A stretch of 64,000 nucleotides of DNA from Anisus vortex. Lineage: Eukaryota; Mollusca; Gastropoda; Planorbidae. Position numbers and translations under genes: made by a program. How positions within the stretch are numbered: the first letter of the stretch is position 1; each line of letters opens with the position of its first letter. The notes beneath the pieces were generated by a model. The model made no database searches, had not been told where the DNA came from, and saw only the letters and a program-made list of their open reading frames with translations. The stretch lies in assembly GCA_949126835.1 (NCBI GenBank), contig OX421500.1, positions 29,863,991 to 29,927,990 of the forward strand, given 5' to 3'. Of this stretch, positions 1 through 11,655 are shown piece after piece.

Positions 1-863
1 AAATCTCTAAGAGTGTTATTTCGTGATATGTTGATATCGATATCTATTTCAGCACTAGTGTGTTTTTTATTTATACAAATCATACATTCTGTAGGCCTAC
101 ATTTTAACACCAATACTGTGGTGAAACAGAAAAACTAATTATCCACTAAACATTGGCATAATATATCCCTACAGCTGAACACTTTACCAAAGCAGATGAA
201 CAAACCAATTTTAGGATGTGGGCAGCGTATTTAACCCAGTTCGCTTTACTGTTAATCTTTCTAAATCTAGATGGTAGGCCTAAGCCAGAATAGATTCTAC
301 TCGTATACTCATATAAATGTTGCAGTAGGTTAAATTAATGATAATTAATTATCGATTGTATAGCAAGCTCAGTGCGGTTCCCGTCCACAAAGCAGTTATT
401 GTGGATTTTATCCTCAATAGAATTCAATGCACCTTTTTTCAAGTGTCGCTTATCTCAGCGCCATCTTTCTTCCGGATGTAATTAGTAATAGACGCAGTGT
501 CTCAAACTCAACCATTGAACCGTGGCGTGGTACAGGGAATAGACATTTTCAGTTCCTAAAATTAAATCATATGTCTGTGATTAACTCATCTTGATCTAAA
601 CAGGTTGAGGACACTGACAACAATGTCAATAACTAGCTTGATATTCAAAACAGTTTTACTTACTTCTTTGATAGATCATAGTACAGTGTAGTGGTAATAA
701 TGTATGAATAACACAATTTTCTTTTTTTTTAAATGATTTTATCAGAGGAGATGTTTGTGTGTGTGCCAAAAAGGGCAATCACCCAAGACCCCGCTTACGA
801 GAGGGCTCATCGATTGGAGATTATTTTGTCAGCGTCTGCTCATCTCATATGCGACGCCTTGGC
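1..863. other. AT-rich sequence, no gene seen
   Basis: No exon, tRNA or complete element was recognised. Short open frames near 733-942 run into a hAT-type transposon end and look accidental. TAGGCCTA palindromes occur near 92 and 277. Confidence 0.6.
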
Positions 864-941
864 CAGGGGTCGTCAACCTTTTCATAACAGTGTGCCAAAC
901 TATGATTTATATAACATTCAGCGTGCCAACAGCCTAAAATG
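864..941 (+). repeat. hAT-type transposon left end
   Basis: Begins CAGGGGTCGTCAACCTTTT and continues with repeated GTGCCA subterminal motifs, the usual look of one hAT terminal family. A matching inverted end, GGTTGCCGACCCCTG, closes at 11655. The flanking octamers (GCCTTGGC before, TCCTAGAC after) agree at 5 of 8 positions, so the two may be ends of one old element, but this is not proven. Confidence 0.55.
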
Positions 942-2327
942 AATCGTTACAAAGTTTTATATTTAATACAAAATTAACGTGTTTGTGATTATCATCCTCT
1001 TCATTTGCATTTATATCAAATAGGCCTACAATATTTTAGTACTAAGCATTCACATAAAAAAAATTATGGTAATTATTATCTTAATATTATCTTTTGTTAG
1101 TCAAGGTGAGGAGCTATCACCTGCTAGTATTAATTACAAGCAATAAATTGCCCGTCGTTGCCCGGGTGAAAAAAAGGACTGTATAAGGTGTAGATAAAAA
1201 TTGTATAAACTACAATTAAAAGATAGCTATAACACTAATAACTAAATATTTTTTTTTACTGAAGACTTTAAGAAAAGTAATTTAAAATAAATATTGTAAT
1301 CTGGTAAAAAAAAAAGGGAAGTAGGCCTATTTTTATTTTACAAAAATCTAAATTCCTAAAAATCTAGGTGTCTTTTGTTTTTAAACGTAATATTAGTTGA
1401 TACCTTTTTTTAGTAAAAAAAAAGGTAGCCTATAGACTAACTGGAGAATCGAGCCCGGGTCGCTGTTCGATACGTTAACGACTTAGCTAGCGAAGACACA
1501 TGTCCGATGTGAGAAATTATTAGACACTATTTAGGCCTAGGCCTAGATAGGTCAGTGACACAAAACTCACGAGTTTTCAAATTGACCAAGTGGGGGATCG
1601 CTTTACCTACAAAAACGGATTATATATATATATAATATAGTCTATATATGATCTCAGTTTAACTGAGATTTGCTTTAATGTTATTTAATCCCCCCCCCTT
1701 CCCCAAATAAAAAAATAAACTCACATTATCGCTTAAGCAGAATATAATACGTAGGCCTAGTAAGCATAGAAACTGAGAACTGAGTAGTTAATGTAATGTT
1801 AAAAATTACACGTATAGGCCTAGGCCTACATTCTTTGGTAATATAGGCCTAATATTTATAAGCTCTAGTTTAATTTTCAAATAGGCCTACATTTTACAGT
1901 TTGATTTTTTCAAAGTTATAAATTGTAGCCTAACTCATTTATTTTATTTTTTTAAAAAAAGAGAAAAAAAAAGAAATATATTAAAAATATTAAAGTAGGC
2001 CTATGCCTAGCAGTTGAGAAAAGCAATTTTAAATGACTTTCTTAAGCAGCTTCTTTCCATACAATTTGTTCCGCAAATAGGCACATTTGGAAGCCCATTT
2101 TTTTAATGTTTAAAATTCAACCTGCTGCTTTTTAAAATCGCCAATGTCCCTTTACTTAAAAACAAATATCTATATCTAAGAGGGTTGTAATAATATCAAA
2201 CTATTTAGGCTTGATGTGGTTTGAAAAAAAATGAGTAGGCCTATCAATTTGAAAGTCTTGCCTTTTGATTAGAAAACTCCGCTTTGAGCTGTTCGGTGTA
2301 CTTCTGAAAATCTTAACATATGCCTTA
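942..2327. other. Non-coding AT-rich sequence
   Basis: No gene seen. It holds the densest cluster of TAGGCCTA in the window (near 1021, 1322, 1531-1545, 1753, 1816-1822, 1846, 1882 and 1997), poly-A/poly-T runs and a TA repeat near 1620-1640. If the ends at 864 and 11655 belong together, this is interior of a decayed hAT element. Confidence 0.5.
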
Positions 2328-3039
2328 GGGGACGTCCATTAATTAGCCTACGTCAACAAAATAGGTGGCGGGGGGTCTAAAAAAGTTTGACAATTGTTGA
2401 CATGGGGGAGGGGGGGTCAAGAAAAGTTGACTCAACAATGTAACATTTTATGAAATAATTAATAATACAAATTTATTACAAAATTCTACATTTTCCCTGT
2501 TCAACTTACATAGATAACATGTAAAAATATGGTTTAACGTTAATACAAATCTATCAATTACGGAAACTAAGCTTACAGTTGCAATGTCCTTTTTGTGTTT
2601 ATCTTGTAAGTTGTAGATCTATGTATTGGTGGAAACTAATGCATTTGTTAGCAAGGCAGTGTGACCGACCAAAATTGTAGCGCCTTGGCTGTCTAGCTTA
2701 GGGTTGGACATTGTGTTTTAATTGAATAGTTTCGCTTTAATTAAACCCGCAATCCGTATAATTTTATTACAAGAGCTGCCACTAAGTTTAAGTGTGCATT
2801 GGTAAACTGGGCAAGAAACAGTTGTTTTTTTAAATAACATATAGCCTAAATTCACTGTAGGCTAATGGGCAGCTTGCATTTGGTTGGGCAACTTTAAAGC
2901 TCATGCAAGAGTCTTTAAAAAATGATAATTTTTTTCTTGTACAAATCATCACCTGTTTATCAATTATATTCTTAACATGTTAATATTATTTTTAAAAATG
3001 AATTTGTCTTAATGCCTACAAAACAAAATAGTAAAAAAA

Positions 3040-3141
3040 GCCGGACATTTGAAAGATGTTGTGCTTTGCCTGCCGGACGGAGGACAAGAGTCTAAAAAGG
3101 AGGACATGTCCTCCTTTTGCCGGACGTCTGGCAACCCTAGT
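3040..3141. repeat. Transposon terminal fragment
   Basis: Contains a GGACATGTCC palindrome followed by TTTTGCCGGACGTCTGGCAA and CCCTAG. Read inverted, this begins CTAGGGTTGCCAGACGTCC, a common DNA-transposon terminus. No partner end was found. Confidence 0.3.
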
Positions 3142-3286
3142 CTAGCGAGACATGGTGGCTGGAATAACAAAGGAACACAAACACACCAACAAACTGTCTG
3201 CAGAGTACGTTCAGAAACCCAGTTTTTTTGCCGCTCAGTACATCTAGGCGCCATAGACTGACGTTCGTTATATAAGCCATGTAAGC

Positions 3287-4830
3287 CAGGGGTCTCCAAA
3301 CTTTTCAGCCCGAGGGCCGCATTAACTATCAAACAGCAGTTCGGGGGCCGACTACACACTCGAGGTCCGAATAAAAATTAATCAAAACATGGATGTTGTT
3401 TTTAATTTTTTATTAATATTATTTTATTCAGTTAATATTTAATAACAAATTGTTACACTACACATGAACACGTGTATTAGTGGAAATGTAGATAAATTGT
3501 TTTCTGGATGCCAAAGAAGCAGACATTTCTGGCTTTAGATTTGATGTCCCTAACATCAACAGAGACCTGAGATTATCATCGGACAAATTTGCTCTCAAAT
3601 TGTTCCTCACGTAGGTATGTTGTCCCAAAAGTAATAGGTACATTGATGCAAAAGTTTTGACATAGGAGAGTCTTGCTTGGGCAAAATCTGGTAAAAACCC
3701 ACCAGTCATTCTTTGAACATGTTCCTAAGGAGGTCATTTGCTTGCAACTCAATGACCTCCAACTGCGGTTTATCTGGGCAACTGGCCATATCTAATTCAG
3801 ATGGGTTTTGAATTTTTGAAATAGTCTCACTTCTTCTGCTTTTGAATCCTATTCAGAAAACCGCTCCTGATCTCGCATGCAAAAATGACTTGGGGAACTC
3901 AGCTGTTGCTTCAGCCATGAAGACCTTGCACTGCTGAAAGTGTGTCAAGTTGTTGGTTTTACATGTTCCGAAAACAACACAAGTTGGTTACTAAATGCCC
4001 TTAGGTGGATATATAGATCAGAAGCTAGATTTTTCTCTCACTGTAGGTTTTAGGCTCAGAAAATGTAAGTTACTAGTGGAGACAAATTTCCATACCCATT
4101 CTTCATCAGACAGTAATGGCTGTGGCATGCCTTTACTTTCCAAGAAATCATATGTTTCCTTTCTTAAACTTAAATACTCTGCTCTGAACTTAGCCATCTA
4201 AGTGCTGTGTAATAATAATATGGTAAATCTTGCAATTCTGTTTTTTTGATCTTTCAACATGTTTCTGAACTGTCAATGGTTGAGCCCGTGTGACCTTATT
4301 AAGATCAACATCTTCACCACAGGAATCAGTACACTTCTAATGTCCAAATATTTAGCACACAAAGCTTGCTGCTGAATAATACAGTAGAAACATTGGCTAT
4401 GGAAGGTTTTTCTTTTTACAAATCTGCTTTACTTGTCCAACCAAGCCTGTCTATATGCCACTCTGTTCTTTCCTACATCAACAGTCAGGCAACTGAGACT
4501 AGTCCAATCCAAGTTATAATCTGCAAATGTCATTGAATATATAATGTCCAGTGACAGTGCCATACTCCGCTACTAGATGGTGTTATATCATCTCATTGAA
4601 TGTAGACGGGAGTTGAAAAAGTAAGCAGCGAATAAGACTTAAGGTTTTTATAATATAGTGATTGGTTGGAAAACATAACGCACTACTATGTGCCTCTCTT
4701 TTAATTCTGTAAAAGAACATAGCGACTGATCTTGGCAGGATATAGATAAATTTCCGTATTTTTTTTAAGCTGAAAAGGTCACCGCGGGCCGCATGATAGG
4801 ACCTAGCGGGCCGCAGTTTGGAGACCCCTG
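3287..4830 (-). mobile_element. Non-autonomous hAT transposon, 1.54 kb
   Basis: The inverted ends CAGGGGTCTCCAAAC and GTTTGGAGACCCCTG are flanked by a perfect 8-bp duplication ATGTAAGC (3279-3286 and 4831-4838). This directly defines a hAT insertion. The interior holds only a C-terminal scrap of transposase on the minus strand plus degenerate sequence, so it is an internally deleted copy. It shares its terminal family with the right end of the element at 5420-8505. Confidence 0.92.
3458..3709 (-). pseudogene. hAT transposase C-terminal remnant
   Basis: The minus-strand frame reads VKTFASMYLLLLGQ, then NLRANLSDDNLRSLLMLGTS, and ends in LASRKQF. This is the C-terminal dimerisation region of the BED-finger hAT transposases from which vertebrate GTF2IRD2/SCAND3-type genes were domesticated. 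The same block occurs at 7690-7920 (VKTFASMYLSIFGTTYLCEQ). Here the conserved CEQTFS stretch has been lost, and no DDE core remains in the element, so it cannot encode an active enzyme. It lies inside the 3287-4830 element. Confidence 0.75.
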
Positions 4831-6531
4831 ATGTAAGCGATGGCTGGGATTGACAATAGAACTAAAAACAACAAAAGGCCCTCTCTGAGACTCTAAGTAA
4901 CGTTTGCACAACATTGAATGAAGTGTATTGTGTGAATCTCCAACATGGTTATTATAAAATATTTCCTTCAGAAAAATAATTCGTGGCCAACCACATGGGC
5001 GCCCGCAGAAAATTTTCTAGGGGGGGGGGGCGCAAAATAGTTTTAGTAATGTTTTAATGTAGTTTTAATTTACTGAGCGTATTTGTATGGTGAATGGACA
5101 GAACACTGTAGTAATTGTAGTACACTGTAGTAATGAAGGGTATACTGTAGCAACAAATCTTTAATTAGCACAATATATGTAGGCCTATATAATAGACGTA
5201 AACCATACAAAAAAAAAATTACTTTAAACAAACAATATTAGAACGTAAATTTAAAATAAAATGTATTCTTTAAACAAGAACTGGAGTCGTCTGTTATCGC
5301 TACCAAACATATCTATAATTTTGTCCATAAACTCTTTTTTGTTGAAGTTCACTTTGTCTCTGTGTACTCACAACATGCACAACCTTGACAGACGTTCATC
5401 TGACATTGTAGATCTAAGCCATAGGTTTTCAACCTTTTTCGGCTCACCGCCCCCTTTTACAATTTTTCCGCTCATCGCCCCCCAATTTAATTTTAACTAA
5501 ACATATATAGGCCTATATTTAATTCTAAAACAATTTTTTTGTATTATTAATTTTGAAATATACGAGACTTATTTAATAGCACTATATCATGTAATTTCAG
5601 TAATTATTAATGTTTTAAATATAAACTCATTAAATGGACTCGACAAATAATGCAGGAATGTTTATCTACAACTGTTTAACGTAAATTATTTTAATCCTGT
5701 AATAATTAAATCTTGTTATAAATACCACAATGTTGAATGTATATAAAGAAATAATAATAATCAGTAAAATTGGTTATATCACAAAACAGAACTTGTTCGT
5801 CATCACTATTGAATCAACGAGGAAACATTTGTTAATTAAAGGGAGATAATTAATTCGTTTCATTTGAGCTAATATTTATGTATATTTTTCTTTAAAAAAA
5901 TAATTTAATGGTTTACATTTGTAGCTTTAAAATGATCAAACTGTAAAAAGTATTTGAACATTATATAAATATTTTATGACTAAAGAATTTATATGTATAC
6001 TTTAAAGCATTACAATAACTACTCAGTTTGTATGATTACTACGTATCTATACTATTGAACGATAGTGTTGATATGAATTTTAAAGACTTCAAATGGATTA
6101 AAGGACATCTCGGTAAAACAGATAAAAATATTAATATTAACGTGTTAGGGAGACAATGAACGGTCAGCAGGGTTGACGGTCTGGTGAACCAGCAATAGGA
6201 CCAGCCAGCCGCGCACCATATTAACCAAATACTGACCCCTACTTTATCGAAAAGTCATTGCGATTCCTATTCCTTATAAGTTGAATAACCCCGTGGAGAA
6301 CCTGGCCCGCGAGGCCATTTTATGCGGCCCGTGGAGTCCTTTTTATGTACGGAAAAAAATAATGGAATTTTACCTGTATTCAGCCGCCGCATACGTGGAC
6401 GTTATGTTTTTACCGATTAAAAATTGAGGCGCGCAGTAGTGCTTTATGTTTTCCAACCGATCACTACAATGCAAAACCTTATACGCTGCTTATTATTTAT
6501 ATTTTTAACTGGAAAGGGTTGAGACAAAAAC

Positions 6532-7935
6532 AATGCAATTTCAAGAAGAATGGAGTTTGAAATACTTCTTCATCAGATCCGCCAAGAAAGCATTGTGTGT
6601 GATGTGGCTGTGATGAAATAATACAACCTGCGCCGTCAAAGCAGACACCAGGAGAAATATGCACATTTGGAGGGTGAAGTCCGTGCAACACAATTTGCTA
6701 AATTACAAAATCAACTCACATCTCAGAGGACATTGTTTAGTAAATCCTCAAATGAAAACACATCTTTAACTAAGGTCAGTTATAAAGTTGCTTACGTCCT
6801 GGCTAAAAGTGGCAAACCGTTTACAGATGGTGAAGTAGTGAAGGTATGTTTGTTAGAGGTGTCTGAGGAACTTTGCCCAGAAATATCAAAACAATTTCAA
6901 AATGTAGCTTTGGGTGCAAATACCACTGCCCGCGGTGTTGTAGATGTTGGTGAAAACATTGTGAATCAAATAGCGAAGAATGCAAGCAAATTTTGCCATT
7001 TTTCAATTCAAATGGATGAATCGCTGGACAGCTGTTCCACCTCTCAAATGCTTGTGTTCAATAAAGGTGTGGATGAAGACATGAACATAACACAAGAGCT
7101 GGCTTCCCTGCACAGCATGTATGGCACTGTTACCGGAGAGGATATATTCACAGCAGTAAGATGGCTAAGTTGTGAGAAAGTTCTGAGCAGAGTATTGAAG
7201 TTAAGAAAGGAAATGGGTGAGTTCCTGGAAAGTAAAGGCAAGCCACGGCCATTACTGTCTGATGAAGAGAGGGTATGGAAATTGGCCTTTGCTACAGACA
7301 TAACTACAGACTAGTCATTTAAATTTTCTGAACCTAAAACTACAAGGAGAGAAAAATCTAGTTTCTGATCTATACACCCACCTAAAGGCCTTCATTTCTA
7401 AACTTGTCTTGTTTTTGGAACAATACAGGCCAACAACTGACGCACTTTCAGCAGTGCAGGATATTCGTGGCTGAAGCAACAGATCATCAAATACCTCCAG
7501 CTGCAATTTCAGGAGCGGTTTTCTGATTTGTATTCAATGGCAGAAGAATTAAGATTGTTTCAAAACCCATTCGAAGCAGGCGTGACCAGTTGCTCAGATG
7601 AACTGCAGCTGGAGGTCATTGAGTTGCAAGCAAATGACCTCCTAAGGGACAAGTTCAAAGAAGGACTGATGGGCTTTTACCAGTTTTTGCCAAAGGAAGA
7701 CTTTCCTAATGTCAAAACGTTTGCATCAATGTACCTTTCAATCTTTGGAACAACATACCTGTGTGAACAAACATTTTCAAGAATTAAATACGTAAAGAAC
7801 AATTTGATTACATATTTGTCCCATGATAATCTCAGGTCAATGTTGATGTTAGGGACATCAAATCTAGAGCCAGAAATGTCTACTATTTTGGCATCCAGGA
7901 AAACATTTTACCACTCCCACTTATACAGGTGTTCA
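6532..7935 (+). pseudogene. hAT transposase pseudogene (BED-finger type)
   Basis: Read in order: a damaged BED-type zinc finger near 6532-6680 (W-x-x-KYFF, later HQEKYAHLEGEV) interrupted by a stop; an open block 6667-7314 with SYKVAYVLAKSGKPFTDGE and the catalytic-region motif FSIQMDESLDSCS; a frameshifted stretch 7318-7500; and the C-terminal dimerisation block 7528-7925 with FASMYLSIFGTTYLCEQTFS. The family is the hAT lineage related to GTF2IRD2/ZBED/SCAND3-like proteins. Several stops and at least one internal deletion (the frame jumps from LHSMYGTVTGEDIF to AVRWLSCEKV) make it inactive. It lies inside the element at 5420-8505. Confidence 0.85.
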
Positions 7936-7939
7936 AGTG

Positions 7940-8335
7940 TAGTGCTTCTTACAGTCTTACATATCCCGTAGTCTGTTGGACCGTTGGGGCGCCACACATG
8001 ACATGCAAACCAGCCTTCTCCATTGCTACCGTCTCTCGGCCGTTCTCAATGCCTCGCATAGTTTTGTACCTGCCATTCCCTGATATTATCTTCCCAACGC
8101 TTCTTTTGTCTTCCTCTCTTTCTGCCTCCTCCGGTGGTACCCTGTAGGATGGTCTTTGCAAGCCCGTTGGTTCTGGTGACGTGGCCATACCATTCCAGTT
8201 TTCTTTTCTTGGCTGTGGCCAGCAGGTCTTCATATTTTACGACTTCCTGATGTATTCTTTTTCGTATCTGTTCGTTGAAGATATTGTCTTTGTAGCAGAT
8301 ACCGAGCATGGTCCTGAAGCATCTCATTTCCATGG
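7940..8335 (-). pseudogene. Non-LTR retrotransposon 3' ORF fragment
   Basis: On the minus strand, frames contain MRCFRTMLGICYKDNIFNEQ, KKRKLEWYGHVTRTNGLAK, TILQGTTGGGRKRGRQKKRW and EDNIREW. This is the conserved C-terminal tail found after the reverse transcriptase domain in many invertebrate non-LTR elements. No reverse transcriptase core is present. A second copy of the same tail is at 61805-62040 on the plus strand. It is inserted antisense in the 5420-8505 hAT element. Confidence 0.7.
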
Positions 8336-8539
8336 CATGTAAGTGTAATTAAATAATAATTGAATACAATAATATTAAATACATAATTAAAAACAACATC
8401 CATGTTTTGATTCTATTTTTGTTTGGACCTCGAGTGTGTAGTTGGCCCCGAGCTGCTGTTTGATAGTTAATGCGGCCCTCGGGCTGAAAAGTTTGGAGAC
8501 CCCTGATCTAAGCCATGTTTTTACACGACGTAATGTGCT

Positions 8540-9970
8540 ACCAGACCTGCCTCATATCTAGGGGCCAAACCTCTCCGAGATCCTTGCAGTTCAGCCAGGA
8601 GCCACGCAGCTCCAGTGTATATCCGCCACCACGAGGAGGTACTGCAAAGGACTTGTTGTGGAAAGGTTATATACTAGCAAGAGAGACTTTCTAATTGCAC
8701 ACCTTGTACAGTTTCACTGCTAGTCAGCGGTGACTGCTAGCATAGTGCTGTCACACTAGACGCGTCACAGAGCCATGTACAGATTTCGTTACATTATATA
8801 AGAACAAAGGGGACCGCAGCGAGTGCAAAAAGACAGAGGAATCTCCATCTTGAGCATAGTTGGTAAGATCTTTGCAAGAGGCACTATCCAGGCTGCAGGT
8901 GCTGGCATCTAGAGTCTATCCAGAGTCTCAGTGCGGTTTCAGAAGCGGCAGATCCACTATAGACATGATCTTCTCCCTTCGACTGCTACAATAGAGGTTC
9001 CGCGAGATGAATAGGCCATTATACATTGCTTTCGTTGATATGGTCAGCAGAAGTGGACTCCTCAAACTTCTGGCAAAAATAGGATTTCCTCCAAAACTGC
9101 TCTCTTTCATTGCCTGTTTTTTTTTTAGAAAACCAGGTGCACAGTGAAGTTTAATCAGAGCCCTTTGAAGTCCGCAGCGGTGTTAAACAAGACTGTTTAC
9201 TTGCACCCACCTTGTTTGGAATATTCTTCTCATGTCTACTGCACTATGCTAATGGAGACTGCAACGAGGGTGTCTACCTTCACACAAGGAGATCTGGAAA
9301 GCTCTTCAATCTAAACAGGCTCAAAGCCAAAATCTCACGCGTTGTGCTCTTAGATGGCGAGATAAATAGTAGAATAGCTAAAGCCATGGGCACTATGGCA
9401 AGATTTAAAAAATCTGGATGAACCCGCTACTTACACGCTCCACTAAGTCACTAGTTTATCGAACATGCGTTCTGAGTACCCTGCTTTACGGCAGTGAAAC
9501 ATGGAGCACATATTCCTGACAGGAGAGAAAATTGAATACATTTCATCTCAGGTGTCTCAGACGCTTTCTAGATATAAGATGGCAGTACAGGGTTTCAAAC
9601 GCAGAGGTCCTACGAAGAGCAGAGTGTCAAGACATCCATATTACTCTCAGTAACAGACGTCTTAGCTGGCTAGGTCATGTACGCCGAATGCCACAGGGTC
9701 GACTTCCACAGGACATCTTTTATGGAACATTAGCTTCGAGACAGAGACCTTCTGGACGTCCAAAACTGAGATTTGCGGATGTCTGCAAAAGAGATATGAA
9801 ACAAATCAAAATTGACCCAAACAGTTGGGAGATCATGGCGCAGGATAGGCCCACTTGGAGGGCAGTAATCAAAGAAGGTTCCAGACTTGCAAGAGAGGAG
9901 CGCGCCAGGAAAAAGACGATAGAGAAAAATGTGGTCCCCCTCCGCTACATTCAACTGCAGCAAGTGTGAC
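8540..9970 (+). pseudogene. Non-LTR reverse transcriptase pseudogene
   Basis: Fragments in three frames give a recognisable reverse transcriptase: CGFRSGRSTIDMIFSLR near 8930-8985, NRPLYIAFVD near 9010-9040, SGLLKLLAKIGFPPKLLSF near 9050-9110, and FGIFFSCLLHYANGDCNEGV near 9215. An open C-terminal block at 9532-9969 carries SNRRLSWLGHVRRMPQGRLP and GRPKLRFADVCKRDMKQIK. Directly after FVD the sequence jumps to MVSRSGL, so the residues that normally follow the first catalytic aspartate are deleted, and no F/YADD motif is present. The copy is dead. It is inserted between hAT ends at 4994 and 10466. Confidence 0.8.
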
Positions 9971-10049
9971 CGTGCCTGTACGTCCATGATTGGCCTCTTT
10001 AGCCACATGAGGGCCTGCAAGGGAAATGGGTCGTCTCTCGAGACGTAAA

Positions 10050-10306
10050 ATGCCGACGAATGTGCTGAACGATCGCTCCACCGTACATGTTGTTGCTGGT
10101 AATGTTAGCAATACTATTAAGGCATACCTGACAGCCGGATAAAACTTTGTAAAAGGTAACAAGTCGATGAAATCTTGGCTACTTTTGTATCCTCGCGTTT
10201 TCCAAAAATCAAACCAACTCAAGGCTTCACTATCAAAATTATCAATGTGGTATACCTGATTAATCCCTAACGATAATGAGATCGATATGACAATGGAAGG
10301 AGTCAC
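10050..10306 (-). pseudogene. hAT transposase C-terminus, ZMYM1-like lineage
   Basis: The minus-strand frame contains KFYPAVRYALIVLLTLPATT followed by CTVERSFSTF, the classic hAT C-terminal dimerisation motif in the lineage annotated in animals as zinc finger MYM-type 1-like. It ends after the motif and no catalytic domain is visible upstream. Position and strand fit the element bounded by 4994 and 10466. The same lineage appears at 33960-34920. Confidence 0.65.
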
Positions 10307-10689
10307 AGTTGTTACAATTAATTATAAATGTTTTAATTATTATTATTTTTGTCTATTTTAGTATTTAAAAAAAAAATTAATCTATCAAATTAGGGGGGGG
10401 GGTACTTTTCCAGGGGGGGGGGGGCCAAGTTCCCCCCCTGCCCCCCCCCCCCTGCGGGCGCCCATGGCCCACCACATGAAGCACGTAATACACCACTACG
10501 AATTACTTAGCCTACCTTATATCCTTTTAACATCCCTAATTCTGATATATAGAAATATAGATTTGCTGACTTTGTTATAATAGGCGAAACATTAAAATTA
10601 GGTCGATTAGGCTACAAAGTTCTATTTAGTAATTTTTACGTTTTAATTTCTAATTTTCTGTAAAAATTGTATGAGCTAAAAATTTATTA

Positions 10690-11230
10690 TTGTCAGTGGC
10701 GTCGCCAGGATTACAAGGTGTGGGTGGCAAAAAGTGCAAGGTACGAGAGGTGGGGGACAGGGAGCTAGGCAACTACAGTGTGTATAATGTATGTGTGTGT
10801 GTGTGGACAATAATGCAAGAAGGAATAGTGAACATAATATGGTTAAAATAGAAGGCTATAATTAACAACTGGTGCACAATTCCCCCTACACTATTTAAAA
10901 ATTAACATTGTACCAAAAGCTCATTAGTGAAACGTAAAATTAGAAAAAAAAAATTTTATGAAAAGAACAATAGTAAACAAAAAGGAAAGAAATATTGTTA
11001 AGATCCTCTAATTGGAAAAAAATGTGACAGTGGCGAGTGAGGGGGGTAGTAACCATGTTACACCCCTTTGTGACTATGCTTATGAGAGTTATAGTCAATT
11101 TGAAATCTTTTAAACAACTTTTAAAAAGTATTACAATTAGGGCCTAAGTATAGTATATATAGCCTAGTAAAACCTTTCCGTTTCAAATCTATTTTAAACA
11201 TAAAAGCAAGCGTCTAAAATTGTGTTACTT
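10690..11230. other. Non-coding sequence with transposon-like end
   Basis: CAGTGGCGTCGCCAGGATTA near 10695 resembles a hAT-type terminus but no partner was found. A TG repeat lies near 10790-10803. No gene seen. Confidence 0.35.
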
Positions 11231-11477
11231 GTTTTGAGGGTGGGGGGGGGGGGGGTAACCAATTGTTGACGTAATTATATAGGGGGGGGGTCTCTGAAAG
11301 TTTGACATTTGTTGACAAGGGGGAGGGGGGGGGAGGTAAAAATCGCCAAAAAAATTGTTGACGTAATTAATGGACGTCCCCTTACTATAGGGATGTGCAT
11401 CCGTTAAATGTTTTGAAATAGATTTCACGGCAAGATATTTTCCTAATTTAGAACTGGGAAATGTATAAGTTCCTTAA

Positions 11478-11550
11478 CCCTTACAGTCCCGGGCGCGTAT
11501 ATAGCGGAACTGAAGGCAGCATAGATAGAAGTAGGTCGGTACTCAAAGGG
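11478..11550. mobile_element. 73-bp TTAA-flanked MITE
   Basis: Starts CCCTTACAGTCCCGGGCG and ends CAAAGGG, with TTAA on both sides (11474-11477 and 11551-11554). The same 73-bp unit, differing at only about five positions, lies at 40861-40933, again between two TTAAs. TTAA targets and CCCTT/AAGGG tips suggest mobilisation by a piggyBac-type transposase; this is inferred from the tips only. Confidence 0.8.
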
Positions 11551-11639
11551 TTAATCAACAACATCCACCTCTTAGAGTAGAGGTATCTCGCGTGCCAATG
11601 AAAATCGCTCTTCGTGCCAAGTTTAGCACACGTGTATTA

Positions 11640-11655
11640 GGTTGCCGACCCCTGT
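11640..11655 (-). repeat. hAT-type transposon right end
   Basis: GGTTGCCGACCCCTG preceded by GTGCCA motifs (11590-11635) is the inverted counterpart of the end at 864-941. It closes the 0.86-11.66 kb nest if the two belong to one element. Confidence 0.5.

Larger units (their letters stand above)
5420..8505 (+). mobile_element. Degenerate autonomous hAT element
   Basis: The right terminus GTTTGGAGACCCCTG (ending 8505) is the same as in the 3287-4830 element. It is followed by ATCTAAGC (8506-8513), and an identical octamer at 5412-5419 precedes a diverged terminus CATAGGTTTTCAACC. The left end matches the right only loosely, so pairing rests mainly on the perfect 8-bp duplication. The interior carries a plus-strand BED/hAT transposase pseudogene and a minus-strand non-LTR fragment. 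Confidence 0.58.
4994..10466 (-). mobile_element. hAT element with GGGCGCCCGCAG ends, nested
   Basis: The left end CATGGGCGCCCGCAG (4994) is mirrored by CTGCGGGCGCCCATG ending at 10466. Each is followed inward by a G- or C-homopolymer-rich stretch. Flanking octamers GCCAACCA (4986-4993) and GCCCACCA (10467-10474) agree at 7 of 8 bases, as expected for a hAT target duplication. A minus-strand hAT transposase C-terminus lies just inside the right end (10050-10306). The rest is filled by a second hAT element (5420-8505) and a non-LTR relic (8540-9970). Confidence 0.7.
2328..11381. mobile_element. Harbinger-like element ends enclosing a nest
   Basis: The left end GGGGACGTCCATTAATTA (2328) is matched in inverted orientation by TAATTAATGGACGTCCCC ending at 11381. 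Each is flanked by TTA (2325-2327 and 11382-11384), a duplication of the TWA type made by PIF/Harbinger elements. Both ends carry G-rich subterminal stretches and GTTGACA motifs. The interior is filled with hAT and non-LTR insertions, and no Harbinger transposase is visible. Pairing of ends 9 kb apart is inference; two solo ends remain possible. Confidence 0.4.
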
